From: Gemmatimonadota bacterium
GTDB lineage: Bacteria; Gemmatimonadota; Gemmatimonadetes; Gemmatimonadales; GWC2-71-9
Reading direction: 5' to 3'
NCBI GenBank assembly: GCA_029863245.1
Contig: JAOTVV010000009.1
Coordinates: 1-64,000, forward strand
Length of the DNA: 64,000 nucleotides
Positions 17,172 to 26,496 of this stretch are shown in pieces. Made by a program: the position numbers and the translations under genes. The first letter of the stretch is position 1, and every line of letters starts with the position of its first letter. The notes under the pieces were generated by a model, which saw nothing but the letters and a program-made list of their open reading frames with translations, was not told where the DNA came from and did no database searches.

Positions 17172-18479
17172 ATGCGCGCTATTCGGGCCACAACGATTCT
17201 CGTCCTGCTTCCGGCTGCCCTGCTCGCGCAGGGGATCTCCACACCCTCCGCCGCGAACCTGGAGGCCCGTGCTTGGTTCCAGGATGCCAAGTTCGGCATG
17301 TTCATCCACTGGGGCATCTCCGCCCTCCTGATGGACGGCGAGTGGGTCATGGAAAACCGGCGGATCGACGTCGCCGAGTATGAGCGTCTCGCGGCGAACT
17401 TCGATGCGCGGAACTTCGACGCGGATGCGTGGGTCGCGCTCGCCCGTAGCGCCGGCGCGCGCTACATCACCCTCATCACGAAGCATCATGACGGATTCGC
17501 CCTGTTCGACTCGGACGTCACCGATTGGGATGTCGTGGATCGAACGCCCTTCGGACGCGACATCGTGCGGGAGATGGCGGAGGCGTGCCGGCGCCAGGGG
17601 CTGCGGCTGTTCGTGTACTACTCGCAACTCGACTGGCACCATCCAGACTATTTCCCACGCGGCCGGACCGGCCGTCAGACCGGTCGGCCCGATGGCGGGA
17701 ACTGGGACCGCTACCTGGAGTTCATGGACGCTCAGCTGCGCGAGCTGTTCTCCAACTACGGTCCGCTCGGCGGCGTGTGGCTGGATGGGATGTGGGATCG
17801 TCCCGACGCCGACTGGCACCTGGATCGGACGTACCAGATGATCCACGAGCTGCAACCGGCGGCGCTCATCATTCCGAACCACCACCAGGATCCGCTCCCG
17901 GGTGAGGACGTGCAGACGTTCGAGAAGGACCTCCCTGGGGTCAATACCGCCGGCTGGAATAGTGCGGCTGTGTCCACCGCCGTACCGCTCGAAACATCGG
18001 AGACGATCAGCGATTCGTGGGGATACCGGATCACCGATGGAAACTTCAAGTCCGTCGCATCGTTGGTTCGCATGCTCGTCGAGGCTGCAGGACGAAATGC
18101 CAACCTCTTGCTGAATGTGGGGCCGATGCCCGATGGAGCCATCCACCCCGAGCATGCTGAGCGGTTGCGCGGCGTCGGGGCGTGGCTGGAGCGCTACGGT
18201 ACCAGCGTATACGGAACACGGGGCGGCCCGATACCGCCGCGGCCCTGGGGAGTCACAACCCAACGCGGTGATACCGTATTCGTGCACGTGCTGAACTGGG
18301 CCGATCCCGAACTGTCGCTGCCCCGTCTACCGCGGAGCGTGCGGACCGCCCGACTGCTTTCCACCGGAACGCCGGTGGACTTTCGCGTGGGTCGTGACGG
18401 ACTCACGCTGCGGCTCCCGCCACGCGACGCCGGAACCGTAGACCAAGTTGTCCGTCTCGAACTCGCGCCGTTGCCGTAA
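17172..18479 (+). CDS. GH29 alpha-L-fucosidase
   Basis: 435 residues, signal peptide ending LLAQG. GH29 hallmarks: WFQDAKFGMFIHWG, ARYITLITKHHDGFALFDS, RLFVYYSQLDWHHPDYF and VWLDGMWDRP with the predicted nucleophile at D205. LIPNHHQDPLPGEDVQTFEKDLPG and NANLLLNVGPMPDGAI complete the family pattern, and a small C-terminal beta domain follows. It hydrolyses terminal alpha-L-fucose; the FucP-like transporter at 30866-32122 could take up the product (inference). The second gene of the GH3/GH29 pair. Confidence 0.95.
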   Translation: MRAIRATTILVLLPAALLAQGISTPSAANLEARAWFQDAKFGMFIHWGISALLMDGEWVMENRRIDVAEYERLAANFDARNFDADAWVALARSAGARYITLITKHHDGFALFDSDVTDWDVVDRTPFGRDIVREMAEACRRQGLRLFVYYSQLDWHHPDYFPRGRTGRQTGRPDGGNWDRYLEFMDAQLRELFSNYGPLGGVWLDGMWDRPDADWHLDRTYQMIHELQPAALIIPNHHQDPLPGEDVQTFEKDLPGVNTAGWNSAAVSTAVPLETSETISDSWGYRITDGNFKSVASLVRMLVEAAGRNANLLLNVGPMPDGAIHPEHAERLRGVGAWLERYGTSVYGTRGGPIPPRPWGVTTQRGDTVFVHVLNWADPELSLPRLPRSVRTARLLSTGTPVDFRVGRDGLTLRLPPRDAGTVDQVVRLELAPLP

Positions 18480-18530
18480 GGGCGCACGGCCGTCGGGCAC
18501 GCTCAAGTCCACCACCCATCGAGAGCGGAG

Positions 18531-19289
18531 TTGAACGAGCTCGCGTTGCACGGCTGGGCCGTCCGCTCCGAGTTCGCCCTCGCCGTCGTCACGGTGGTGG
18601 CCCTGCAGTTCGTGCCAGCACCCTACGGCCGGTACGAGCGTACGGGCTGGGGCCCGACACTTCCTGCGCGAGTCGGCTGGGTCCTGATGGAACTCCCGGC
18701 GGTGGCGCTCTTCGCTCTGGTCTTCTTCGCCGGCGACCATCGCTTCGACGTGGTCCCTCTCCTGTTCTTGGGCTTGTGGCAGCTCCACTACCTGAACCGG
18801 ACGTTCGTCTTCCCCCTGCGCATGCGCGCCCCGGGCCGGAGGATGCCCGTCCTCATCATGTTCCTGGCCATTGGATTCAACACGCTGAACGCCTACATCA
18901 ACGCCCGGTGGATCGGACACCTGGGACGCTACGGGATCGCGTGGCTCACCGACCCTCGCTTCCTGCTGGGCGCCGCGCTGTTCCTCGTCGGCTGGCTCGG
19001 GAACCTCCGTGCAGACGCGGTGCTCCGGAGCCTCCGGCAGCCCGGCGAGGCCGGGTACCGGATTCCCCGCGGTGGTCTGTACCGCTGGGTCTCCGTTCCC
19101 AGCTACCTGTGCGAGATCCTCGAGTGGTTCGGGTGGGCCATCGCCACCTGGTCGACGGCCGGCCTGGCCTTTGCCCTTTACGCGGCTGCCAACCTCGGAC
19201 CCAGGGCCGTGAGGCACCACGTATGGTACCGGGAGCATTTCGCAGACTACCCGCCGGAGCGGAAGGCGCTGATCCCGTACCTGCTGTAG
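18531..19289 (+). CDS. Steroid 5-alpha-reductase-like (3-oxo-5-alpha-steroid 4-dehydrogenase family) membrane protein
   Basis: 252 residues, six or so hydrophobic segments. It matches the SRD5A family: PAPYGRYERTGWGP and GWVLMELPA near the N-terminus, LLGLWQLHYLNRTFVFPLRM, and the C-terminal RIPRGGLYRWVSVPSYLCEILEWFGWAIATWS plus HHVWYREHF-DYPPERKALIPYLL, the NADPH-binding region. It starts with TTG at 18531 after GAGAGCGGAG; there is no ATG upstream of the first conserved motif. The bacterial substrate (steroid, enone lipid or polyprenoid) is unknown. No functional tie to the surrounding glycosidases is evident. Confidence 0.88.
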   Translation: MNELALHGWAVRSEFALAVVTVVALQFVPAPYGRYERTGWGPTLPARVGWVLMELPAVALFALVFFAGDHRFDVVPLLFLGLWQLHYLNRTFVFPLRMRAPGRRMPVLIMFLAIGFNTLNAYINARWIGHLGRYGIAWLTDPRFLLGAALFLVGWLGNLRADAVLRSLRQPGEAGYRIPRGGLYRWVSVPSYLCEILEWFGWAIATWSTAGLAFALYAAANLGPRAVRHHVWYREHFADYPPERKALIPYLL

Positions 19290-19385
19290 GGTCTCCCGGT
19301 GGGGCTGATGGCACGACCGGCCTGGCGTCGATCCTGAACCCGTCACGTCACATCGGTGTAGATTGACGACCGCGGAGGACACCGA

Positions 19386-21758
19386 GTGGACCGACTGAGC
19401 GAACAACTGGATCACGCGCTGGGCAGCGCGTACGCCGTCGAGCGGGAACTCGGCGGCGGCGGGATGTCGCGCGTGTTCGTGGCCCACGACACGACGCTCG
19501 ATCGACGGGTCGTCGTCAAGGTCCTGGCCGAACATCTGCGCGGTGACGTGTCGGTCGAGCGCTTCAACCGCGAGATCATGGTGGCGGCCGGCCTGCAACA
19601 CCCCCACATCGTGGGGGTGCTGAGCGCGGGCGTGGTGGACGAGCTTCCGTATTTCATCATGCCGTGGGTCGAGGGGGAGTCGCTCAGGCAGCGCCTGGCG
19701 ACGGGTCCCCTTCCGGTCCCCGAAACCATCAGCGTGCTGCAGGATGTCGCCCGCGCCCTCGCGTATGCCCACGACCGCGGCATCGTGCACCGCGACGTGA
19801 AGCCCGACAACATCCTCCTGTCCCACGGGGCGGCCGCGCTCACGGACTTCGGCGTGGCCAAGGCGCTGCGGTCGGCGCGGGAGACCGACGCGACGGCGGC
19901 CGCCGAGACGCTCACGCAGGAGGGCACATCACTCGGGACGCCGGCATACATGGCCCCCGAGCAGGCCGCCGGCGACACCGAGATCGACCGGCGAGTGGAC
20001 ATCTACTCCCTGGGGATCACGGCCTACGAGATGTTGGTCGGGCAGCCGCCGTTCCACGGGAGGCCGTTTTCGGCCCTGATCGCTGCACACCTCGTCGAGG
20101 CCCCACCCCCCCTGAAGCGGCCGGACGCACCGGCGGGTCTGCGGAACCTCGTCATGGCGTGCCTGGCGAAAGACCCGGGCCAGCGTCCGCAGAGCGCCGG
20201 GGCGATCGTGACCGCGCTGGACGATCCCGATATCCGCTCGGGGACGTGGGGCGCGGCCGCGCGCCGCCGCCGCCACGTGGGAGCGATCGCGGGGGTCCTG
20301 CTCGCCGCGACCGTCGCGCTGACCGGGTACCTCACGCTGCGTTCGCGGCCGGCCGGCCCCGCAACGGTCGAGAAATCGATTGCGGTTTTGCCGCTGGTCA
20401 ATGTCAGCGGCGATACCGCTGACACGTATTTTGCAGACGGCATGACCGACGAGCTGATCGGCGCACTTCAGCGGGTGCCGAACCTGCGCGTGGCCTCTCG
20501 CACGGCCGTGTTCGCCTACCGGAGGGAGACCGCGTCGCCCGAGCAGATCGGCCGCGACCTCAGGGTATCGACCCTGTTGGAGGGAACGGTGCGGCGGAGC
20601 GGCAACCAGCTGCGGCTCACGGCGCAGCTCGTCAACGCGAACGACGGATTCACGATGTGGTCGGAAACCTACCAGGCCGGCATGAGCGACGTGTTCGCCG
20701 TTCAGGACAGCATTGCCCAGGCCATCGTCGCGGCGTTGCGAGAACGATTCGGCGATAGCGACCTCGCCGTCGCATCCCGCAAGGGAACGCGCGATCTCGA
20801 GGCGTACGACCAGTACCTGCGCGGTCGGTACTTGTTCGCGAAACGGGGCCAGCAGTCGCTCCAGCAGGCCATCGAGTACTTCCAGAGCGCGATTGCCCGC
20901 GACTCGGCGTTTGCCGGAGCCCATGCCGGATTGGCGGAGGCGTACGGCGTGCTGCCCTACTACGCGCCGGTGCCACCGGACTCGATCCTCCCCCTCGGCC
21001 TCGAAGCGGCCGATCAGGCGATCGCGCTCGACTCCACGCTCGCTGCCGCGTTCGCCTCGCGCGGTAGCCTGCTGATCAACGCCTGGCGCTGGAGCGAAGC
21101 CGAGCGCGATTTCCGCACCGCTATTCGACTCGATCCCGAATACGCCTCGGCGCACCAGTGGTATGGCGAGGAGTTGCTCATCCTCGGCCAAGTCGACTCG
21201 GCCGTGGCCGAAATGCGGCGGGCCACCGAACTGGATCCGGTCTCCGCGGTTATGGCGGCATCGTATGCCATCGGGTTGGCCGTCGCCGGACACGCCGAGG
21301 ACGCCCTGCGGGCGGGACGCCGAGCGGTGGAACTCGCCCCCGATGCCTACGTTGCGCATTGGCTCGTCGGCTCGGCGCTGCTCAACCTCGATCGGGACTC
21401 GGCGGCGGTAGTGGAGCTGGAGGCCGTGCGAGCCGCTGGTGCTCCACCACACACGCACGGTCTCCTGGGGTTCGCGTATGCCCGCGCGGGTCGGCGACGC
21501 GAGGCGCTGGAGATCTTACACATGCTCCAGGCGCTCCCCGACCGGACGGGCGCCGACATCGAGATCGCGCGCGTCCACCTTGGCCTGGGCCAGATCGACT
21601 CAGCCTTCGTGTGGCTCGACCGCGCAGTCGACAACCGCGACTTCAAGCTCAATGCAGAGAGCCTGTGGTCACCCATCTGGGCGCCGCTGCACCGCGATCC
21701 CCGATTCGCCGCCATCCTCGCACGACTGAACATCCCGGACGGGCGGTTAGGCGGTTGA
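19386..21758 (+). CDS. Serine/threonine protein kinase with TolB-like and TPR domains
   Basis: 790 residues, GTG start after GGAGG. The kinase domain (about 17-270) has GGGGMSRVF, VVVKVL (Lys), HRDVKPDNILL with catalytic D137, LTDFGVAK and GTPAYMAPEQ. A transmembrane helix follows (about 300-318). The extracytoplasmic part begins with a TolB/FlgO-like module (SIAVLPLVNVSGDTADTYFADGMTDELIGALQ, about 335-450) and continues with around eight TPR-like helical repeats to the end. This kinase-TM-TolB-TPR layout is frequent in Gemmatimonadota and thought to sense periplasmic conditions, but no ligand or substrate is known. The TGA stop is contributed by an octamer repeat (21751-21758). Confidence 0.92.
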   Translation: MDRLSEQLDHALGSAYAVERELGGGGMSRVFVAHDTTLDRRVVVKVLAEHLRGDVSVERFNREIMVAAGLQHPHIVGVLSAGVVDELPYFIMPWVEGESLRQRLATGPLPVPETISVLQDVARALAYAHDRGIVHRDVKPDNILLSHGAAALTDFGVAKALRSARETDATAAAETLTQEGTSLGTPAYMAPEQAAGDTEIDRRVDIYSLGITAYEMLVGQPPFHGRPFSALIAAHLVEAPPPLKRPDAPAGLRNLVMACLAKDPGQRPQSAGAIVTALDDPDIRSGTWGAAARRRRHVGAIAGVLLAATVALTGYLTLRSRPAGPATVEKSIAVLPLVNVSGDTADTYFADGMTDELIGALQRVPNLRVASRTAVFAYRRETASPEQIGRDLRVSTLLEGTVRRSGNQLRLTAQLVNANDGFTMWSETYQAGMSDVFAVQDSIAQAIVAALRERFGDSDLAVASRKGTRDLEAYDQYLRGRYLFAKRGQQSLQQAIEYFQSAIARDSAFAGAHAGLAEAYGVLPYYAPVPPDSILPLGLEAADQAIALDSTLAAAFASRGSLLINAWRWSEAERDFRTAIRLDPEYASAHQWYGEELLILGQVDSAVAEMRRATELDPVSAVMAASYAIGLAVAGHAEDALRAGRRAVELAPDAYVAHWLVGSALLNLDRDSAAVVELEAVRAAGAPPHTHGLLGFAYARAGRRREALEILHMLQALPDRTGADIEIARVHLGLGQIDSAFVWLDRAVDNRDFKLNAESLWSPIWAPLHRDPRFAAILARLNIPDGRLGG

Positions 21759-21774
21759 GCGGTTAGGCGGTTGG
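21743..21774 (+). repeat. Octanucleotide array (GCGGTTRR)x4
   Basis: Four perfect octamers: GCGGTTAG, GCGGTTGA, GCGGTTAG, GCGGTTGG. The second one contains the TGA stop of the upstream kinase. Related arrays occur at 27561-27600 and 28922-28945. Unit length 8, two variable purines at the end of each unit. Confidence 0.9.
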
Positions 21775-21787
21775 ATCACCACCCAAC

Positions 21788-21819
21788 CCTACCAGCCTAC
21801 CGTCCTACTATCCTACCAC
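21788..21819 (-). repeat. Octanucleotide array (NNGGTAGG)x4 facing the first array
   Basis: On the plus strand CCTACCAG, CCTACCGT, CCTACTAT, CCTACCAC: a second period-8 array, 13 bases after the first and readable on the minus strand as NNGGTAGG/NNAGTAGG. The outermost unit holds the TAG (21813-21815) that ends the GH53 gene in its repaired frame. Confidence 0.85.
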
Positions 21820-23265
21820 CGAAGGTACTTCCCACTCAGCTCGTCATAGAGCTTCATGAGATCCGTGACGTTCCCCTCCCTGTCAAACAGCCCGGCTTCG
21901 CCATCCAAGCGGTTCCCAGATGGCCGTGCCCTTTCCTAGATCATTGGGAAGGTTGAAGACGATGTCGTGAACTTCCCGCTTGAAATCCGAGTACTCCACG
22001 ATGTTGACCGGCTTGTTGTAGCGATCGATCAGGTCATGAAGGTTGCTGTAGAGGTCTTCGAGTGTTCCGTGCCAGCGCGGATAGTAGGAGATGCCAATGA
22101 TATCGAACGTCACGCCCCTGGCGATCATGTTGTCCAACCAGAACCTCGACTCGGCATTCTGCCCGCCGAGCGCGATGTGCATCATGACCGGCATGTCGGG
22201 ATTGACAGCGGAGGTCCCTTCCACACCTGCCTGAAGGAGGCCGGCCAGCTGATCCAGGTTGCCGATATGACCTTCCGGCCAGAGGAGCCCGTGGTTGATC
22301 TCGTTCCCGATCTGCACCATGTCGGGCAGGGTGCCCTGCCATTCCATGGCTCTCAGGACTGCCGTGGTGTAGCTCCTCACGGAATCCTTCAACGTCTCGT
22401 AATCGAGATCGGCCCACGCCAGGGGTTTGTTCTGTTGCTGGGGGTCCGCCCAGTAGTCGCTGTAATGGAAATCCAGCAGGAACCCCAGGCCGGCATCCTT
22501 GATTCGCCTGGCCACGCTCAGCGTGGAGTCCAATCCGCAAAATCCCACCCCGGGGGAGTACCCCTTCTCGTTCTTCGGATTGACGAAGATCCTGAGGCGG
22601 ATGGAGTTGAAGCCATGGTTCTTCAGTAACTCGATGGCGTCAACTTCTTGCCCATCTTCGAAGAACTTCTCTCCTCCTTGGAAGAACCTCCCTGCACCGT
22701 TCTCGATCTGCGGCAGGAAGGAGATATCCGCACCGATCATCCGATCGAAAGGCTTCGTGGTGGTTGGAAGTTGTGCCGCAGTGGGGGTCAACAGTCGGAC
22801 ATCGCCGGGGATAGTGTGGATCTCGTGCGATCCCGGGAAGAGCGTACCGGAACGGGCTTCCACCTTCACGCGGTCGGGTGACGTTCCGGCCTTGAATGCG
22901 AGGGTACGGACTCCATCCACCAACCTCGCCGGGGTGTACGGTACACCAGCCGTATCCGTCAGCACGGGCAGGCTCGTGCCATCCAACTCGGTGATCGTGC
23001 CATCGCCGCTCACGTAGACGCGACCCGAATCGGTGGCAGACGTGATCTCTCTTCCCACACTGTCCGATACGGCGATCCTCAGCCGTGTCCCATCGTCCCC
23101 ATTGGCCAGAAGTGTGGTGCTGTAGCTCGTGAGCATGACCGAGACGGCCGTACCGGAGTCCACGCGGCTCACGGAAGAGAAGTCTGGAGTCTGACGCACA
23201 TCCGTTCCGCACTGGACAAGCACGAGACCCGCGATTGCGGTCAACACGATCGACAGTGTCCTCAT
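21813..23265 (-). CDS. GH53 endo-beta-1,4-galactanase lipoprotein with a 1-base frameshift near its 3' end
   Basis: Lipoprotein leader (lipobox LVLVQC), an Ig/invasin-like N-terminal domain (about 40-150), then a GH53 barrel: MIGADISFLPQIENGAG, NSIRLRIFVNPKN, LDFHYSDYWADPQQQNKPLAW. Acid/base is E322 (QIGNEINHGLLWP) and nucleophile E424 (NIVEYSDF). It cleaves beta-1,4-galactan side chains of pectin. As read, the frame breaks after IWEPLGW and stops at 21883-21885. Ignoring one base at 21900 restores GWEAGLFDREGNVTDLMKLY and the expected family ending, with a TAG at 21813-21815. Either a real inactivating indel of the last ~30 residues or an assembly/sequencing error. Catalytic residues lie before the break. 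Confidence 0.88.
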
Positions 23266-23404
23266 GAACCGTAATCTCCATTGATCTGATTCATCGTCGT
23301 TGCGGCGTGCAGGTTGCCGTGCAGATCGTCGACCCCCTCGGGCGGGCCCCGACGACTCAATGTCCGCCTCGGCCTTCGTCTTCGTTGGTCTGCCCGAGCC
23401 CCGT

Positions 23405-26335
23405 TCAGTTCTGGCGCATCACGACCGGACCAAGTGTCCTGTCGAGGAAGGCCTTGATCGGTGGGATGTGCTGCTCGACCGGGGGGTGATGCCCCGCACC
23501 GTCCACGAGCACAAGCTCCTTCGGTTCCCGCAGCAGGTTCCATAGCGGCAGGGCCCTGGTATTCCATGGATGCTCTTCGTCGAGCCGGCCGTTGACCACG
23601 AGCTTGGGCGGCTTGATGTATGGCGCGAAGTTGAAATTGGCCGCTTCAGGAAGCGTGGGCTGCATTCGCTCGTCAATGCCGGCGCCGATGAGGACCACGC
23701 TCCGATAGCGATCATCGACGGCTGCGAACGACAGTCGCGAGCCCGCCCCAAAACTCAACGCCACGTATGCCAATCGCTCCATGTCGATCTCGCCGCGCGT
23801 CTCGAGATAGTCGATCGCAAGACGCAGTTCCGTCGCATGCAGGACCATCAGATCCCGGAATCGCACGGAGGGGGTCGGTGGAAGAACGAAGTCGGCCGGC
23901 CACGCACGCCCCACCATCCCCTTGAAGACCACGGCGAGCACGGCACGCCCAGTCTTGATATGCGGACCGAGCACATCCTCGGCTTGCTGCCAGACCGGCT
24001 GGAAGAAGAAGGCACCCGCACTTGCCACGTACACCAGCGTCTGGAAGGGTGGGGCGGCACGCTTCGGCAGGTACAGGTACGCGAGGATCGAGTCGCCCCC
24101 GACACCGTTCAGCCACAGCTGCTCTCTCGACCAGTCCGCCGTCTCGACGACCTCGACGCCGCGGGCGCCACTCGGTTGCCGATCGTAGCGGTAGAAGCTC
24201 AACAGCGTTTCGTAAGTGGCGGCATCGACCGGGCGATACACGGGGGTGGGCGCATCGAGCTTCAGGCGACCGGCGCCCCGCTCGCCCGCGGCCGGCCCGG
24301 CGGCCCGCGCACACCGGAACCCCAACGCCGACGTCGCCGACACGCCCGGCAACGATCCGATTCCCGAGAACACATACGCCGGATCCTGCCACGAACCCCC
24401 AACGACGACGAAGCCATCACCTGCAGGGTTTGCGAGCCATTCCTTCACGTTGCCCGCCATCGCGTACGCGCCGTACGCACTGATGCCGAACCGCATGCTG
24501 TCGACCGGCATGGTACCCGCGCCCGAGAAATTCGCTCTCCGCTCCGTCTGCGCGGCGGCCGACATGAAGCCCCACGGCATGATCACGCCGCGGCGTGACG
24601 ACACCCCATCGCGAGCGGCCTTCTCCCATTCGAACAACGTGGGCAGGCGCTTCCCCACCGACGCGCAAAAGGCCGCAGCCTCATACCAGGAGACGCCCGC
24701 CACGGGATGGCGGCCCTCCCCGCTCGGCGCCTCTTGACTCGTCCATGTCCGGGGGCCCGGCAATGCCGTCCGATCAACGAATTCGCTCGGGTCAACGCCA
24801 TCCGCGGCGGCGTGCTGCCAGAACGCCGGTGTGGTGAAGCCGGCGGATCGCACGAACTCGCCGTATTGGTGATTCGTCACTTCGAACCGGTCGATGGCAT
24901 ATGGCTCGAGATCCGCGCGGAGTCCGCGGGGCACGTCGGGACTCACGAGCTCATACGGCCCTCCGGGTACTGCGACCATATCGGGCGGAATGGCGTCGGC
25001 CGCCGAGAGCGTGAGCAGCAATTCGACGGCACGGCCGTCCGTACGCAACTCGGACCGGCCGAAGGCACTCGACGCAATGCGTTCGAGCGTGGCGTACGCG
25101 TCCTTCTCGACCACGACGCGGTACTCGGCGCGCGCCATGCGCACATCTTGCAACGGCGTCGTGCCGATAAACACACTGTCGGTCCGCGTCTCCTCTCCGC
25201 TCGACGCGAGGCGCTGGAGGTACACCCTGGCCCCGGCCGGTTCCGTGCTGATCGTCAGGAGGTCGGAGACAGTCTCGAAGAGCCGGGCCAAGGTCGTATC
25301 ACCGGAGAGGCGCCGCTCGGCCTCGACTGCCAGATCGAATGCCTCGATGTAGTTACCCTGGTCCGCGAATTCTTCGATCACAGGGAGTAGTGTCCGAGCC
25401 CGGGCAGTCTGGCCGCTGCGCCAGAGCGGTAACGCCACCGCCGCGACGAGCGCGATCGCCATTGTGACGCCCACGAGTGACCAACGTCGGCGTTTGGGGA
25501 GCGCCGGCGATGGCGTACAGGCATCGAGGAACGCCCGTGGCGTGTCGAACCGGGCTTCGGGCTGCTTCGCCAGCGCTCGCGTGAGTGCTGCATCGATCTC
25601 GGTCGGCAGCTCTTGACGCAGCGCGCGCGCGGAGCGCGGGGCGTCCACAAGACTGTGCGCGATGACCGCTTGAGCCGTGGGGCCCGTAAACGGTGGCTCG
25701 CCCGTCAGCAACTCGAACAACACACAGCCCAGGGCATAGATATCGCTGCGCCCGTCAATGGCCTGCTCGCCGCTGATCTGTTCGGGACTCATGTACGCCG
25801 GGGTTCCAATGGCGAGTCCGGTGGCGGTGAGCCGATCCCCGCTTACCAGTGAGACCGCGAGCGCGATGCCGAAGTCCGCGACGAGTCCCTCACCATCCTT
25901 CACGAGAATGTTCTCGGGTTTGATGTCCCGATGGACGATGCCCTGAGCGTGCGCGGCGGTGAGGGCTGCGGCCACGTCACCGATGATCGCGAGCGCTTCG
26001 TCGACTGGGAGCCGACCCTCCCGATTGAGCCGGTCGCGCAGGGACTCGCCCTCAACGTACGGCATCACGTAATAAAGGAATGAATCGGCTTCGCCCGAAT
26101 CGAAGAGCGCGAGGATGTGGGGGTGTTGGAGGTTCGCGGTCGTCTTGATCTCCTGCACGAAGCGCTCGGCGCCCAGGACCGCGGCGAGCTCAGGGCGCAG
26201 CACCTTCACGGCGACCTTGCGGTCGTGTTTGACGTCGTGCGCGAGATACACGCTCGCCATGCCGCCGGCGCCGAGTTCCCGCTCGATGGTGTAGCGGTCA
26301 GCGAGGGCGATCGAGAGACGGGTGATCTCGGACAT
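23405..26335 (-). CDS. Ser/Thr kinase fused to PEGA-like, SUMF1/FGE-like and alpha/beta-hydrolase domains
   Basis: 976 residues in four modules. Kinase (14-270): GAGGMASVY, VAVKVL, HRDIKPENIL with D137, VADFGIAL, GTPAYMSPEQ. Then a transmembrane helix (about 288-308). A PEGA-like segment follows (TISTEPAGARVYLQ, GTTPLQDVRM; about 345-440). SUMF1/formylglycine-generating-enzyme-like domain (about 450-670): PDMVAVPGGPYELVS, YAIDRFEVTNHQYGEFV, HPVAGVSWYEAAAFCASVGKRLPTLFEWEKAAR, GNVKEWL, ALGFRCAR. The C-terminal hydrolase (about 690-976) has VALSFGAGS (nucleophile Ser), NGRLDEEHP (Asp) and DGAGHHPP (His). SUMF1-like domains without the FGE cysteines often act as binding modules. Physiological signal unknown. 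A -10-like TATCTT lies only 8 bases before ATG and there is no Shine-Dalgarno. Confidence 0.9.
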   Translation of the reverse strand: MSEITRLSIALADRYTIERELGAGGMASVYLAHDVKHDRKVAVKVLRPELAAVLGAERFVQEIKTTANLQHPHILALFDSGEADSFLYYVMPYVEGESLRDRLNREGRLPVDEALAIIGDVAAALTAAHAQGIVHRDIKPENILVKDGEGLVADFGIALAVSLVSGDRLTATGLAIGTPAYMSPEQISGEQAIDGRSDIYALGCVLFELLTGEPPFTGPTAQAVIAHSLVDAPRSARALRQELPTEIDAALTRALAKQPEARFDTPRAFLDACTPSPALPKRRRWSLVGVTMAIALVAAVALPLWRSGQTARARTLLPVIEEFADQGNYIEAFDLAVEAERRLSGDTTLARLFETVSDLLTISTEPAGARVYLQRLASSGEETRTDSVFIGTTPLQDVRMARAEYRVVVEKDAYATLERIASSAFGRSELRTDGRAVELLLTLSAADAIPPDMVAVPGGPYELVSPDVPRGLRADLEPYAIDRFEVTNHQYGEFVRSAGFTTPAFWQHAAADGVDPSEFVDRTALPGPRTWTSQEAPSGEGRHPVAGVSWYEAAAFCASVGKRLPTLFEWEKAARDGVSSRRGVIMPWGFMSAAAQTERRANFSGAGTMPVDSMRFGISAYGAYAMAGNVKEWLANPAGDGFVVVGGSWQDPAYVFSGIGSLPGVSATSALGFRCARAAGPAAGERGAGRLKLDAPTPVYRPVDAATYETLLSFYRYDRQPSGARGVEVVETADWSREQLWLNGVGGDSILAYLYLPKRAAPPFQTLVYVASAGAFFFQPVWQQAEDVLGPHIKTGRAVLAVVFKGMVGRAWPADFVLPPTPSVRFRDLMVLHATELRLAIDYLETRGEIDMERLAYVALSFGAGSRLSFAAVDDRYRSVVLIGAGIDERMQPTLPEAANFNFAPYIKPPKLVVNGRLDEEHPWNTRALPLWNLLREPKELVLVDGAGHHPPVEQHIPPIKAFLDRTLGPVVMRQN

Positions 26336-26343
26336 GGTCGGTT

Positions 26344-26349
26344 AAGATA
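26344..26349 (-). promoter_or_regulatory. -10-like TATCTT, possibly giving a leaderless kinase mRNA
   Basis: TATCTT on the minus strand ends 8 bases before ATG 26335, with no ribosome binding site between. The same arrangement precedes ChaN (27543) and, as TACCTT, the kinase at 40988. No -35 hexamer recognised. Confidence 0.35.
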
Positions 26350-26496
26350 GAACCCACAAACCGACACCGCGAGGAAGTCGCCGGTGTTTCGCACACCATT
26401 CGCACACCAACGCGAGAAAACGAGGGAATCCGTAAGGACACCCTCGTCATGCAAGTGCTTAACGTACTTCAGTTTGCGCGAGTCGCGACGGCGGAG

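Noticed and set aside
19929-21458. 509-codon open frame on the minus strand
   Set aside because: Opposite to the kinase/TPR gene, Arg/Gly/His-rich, no family features.
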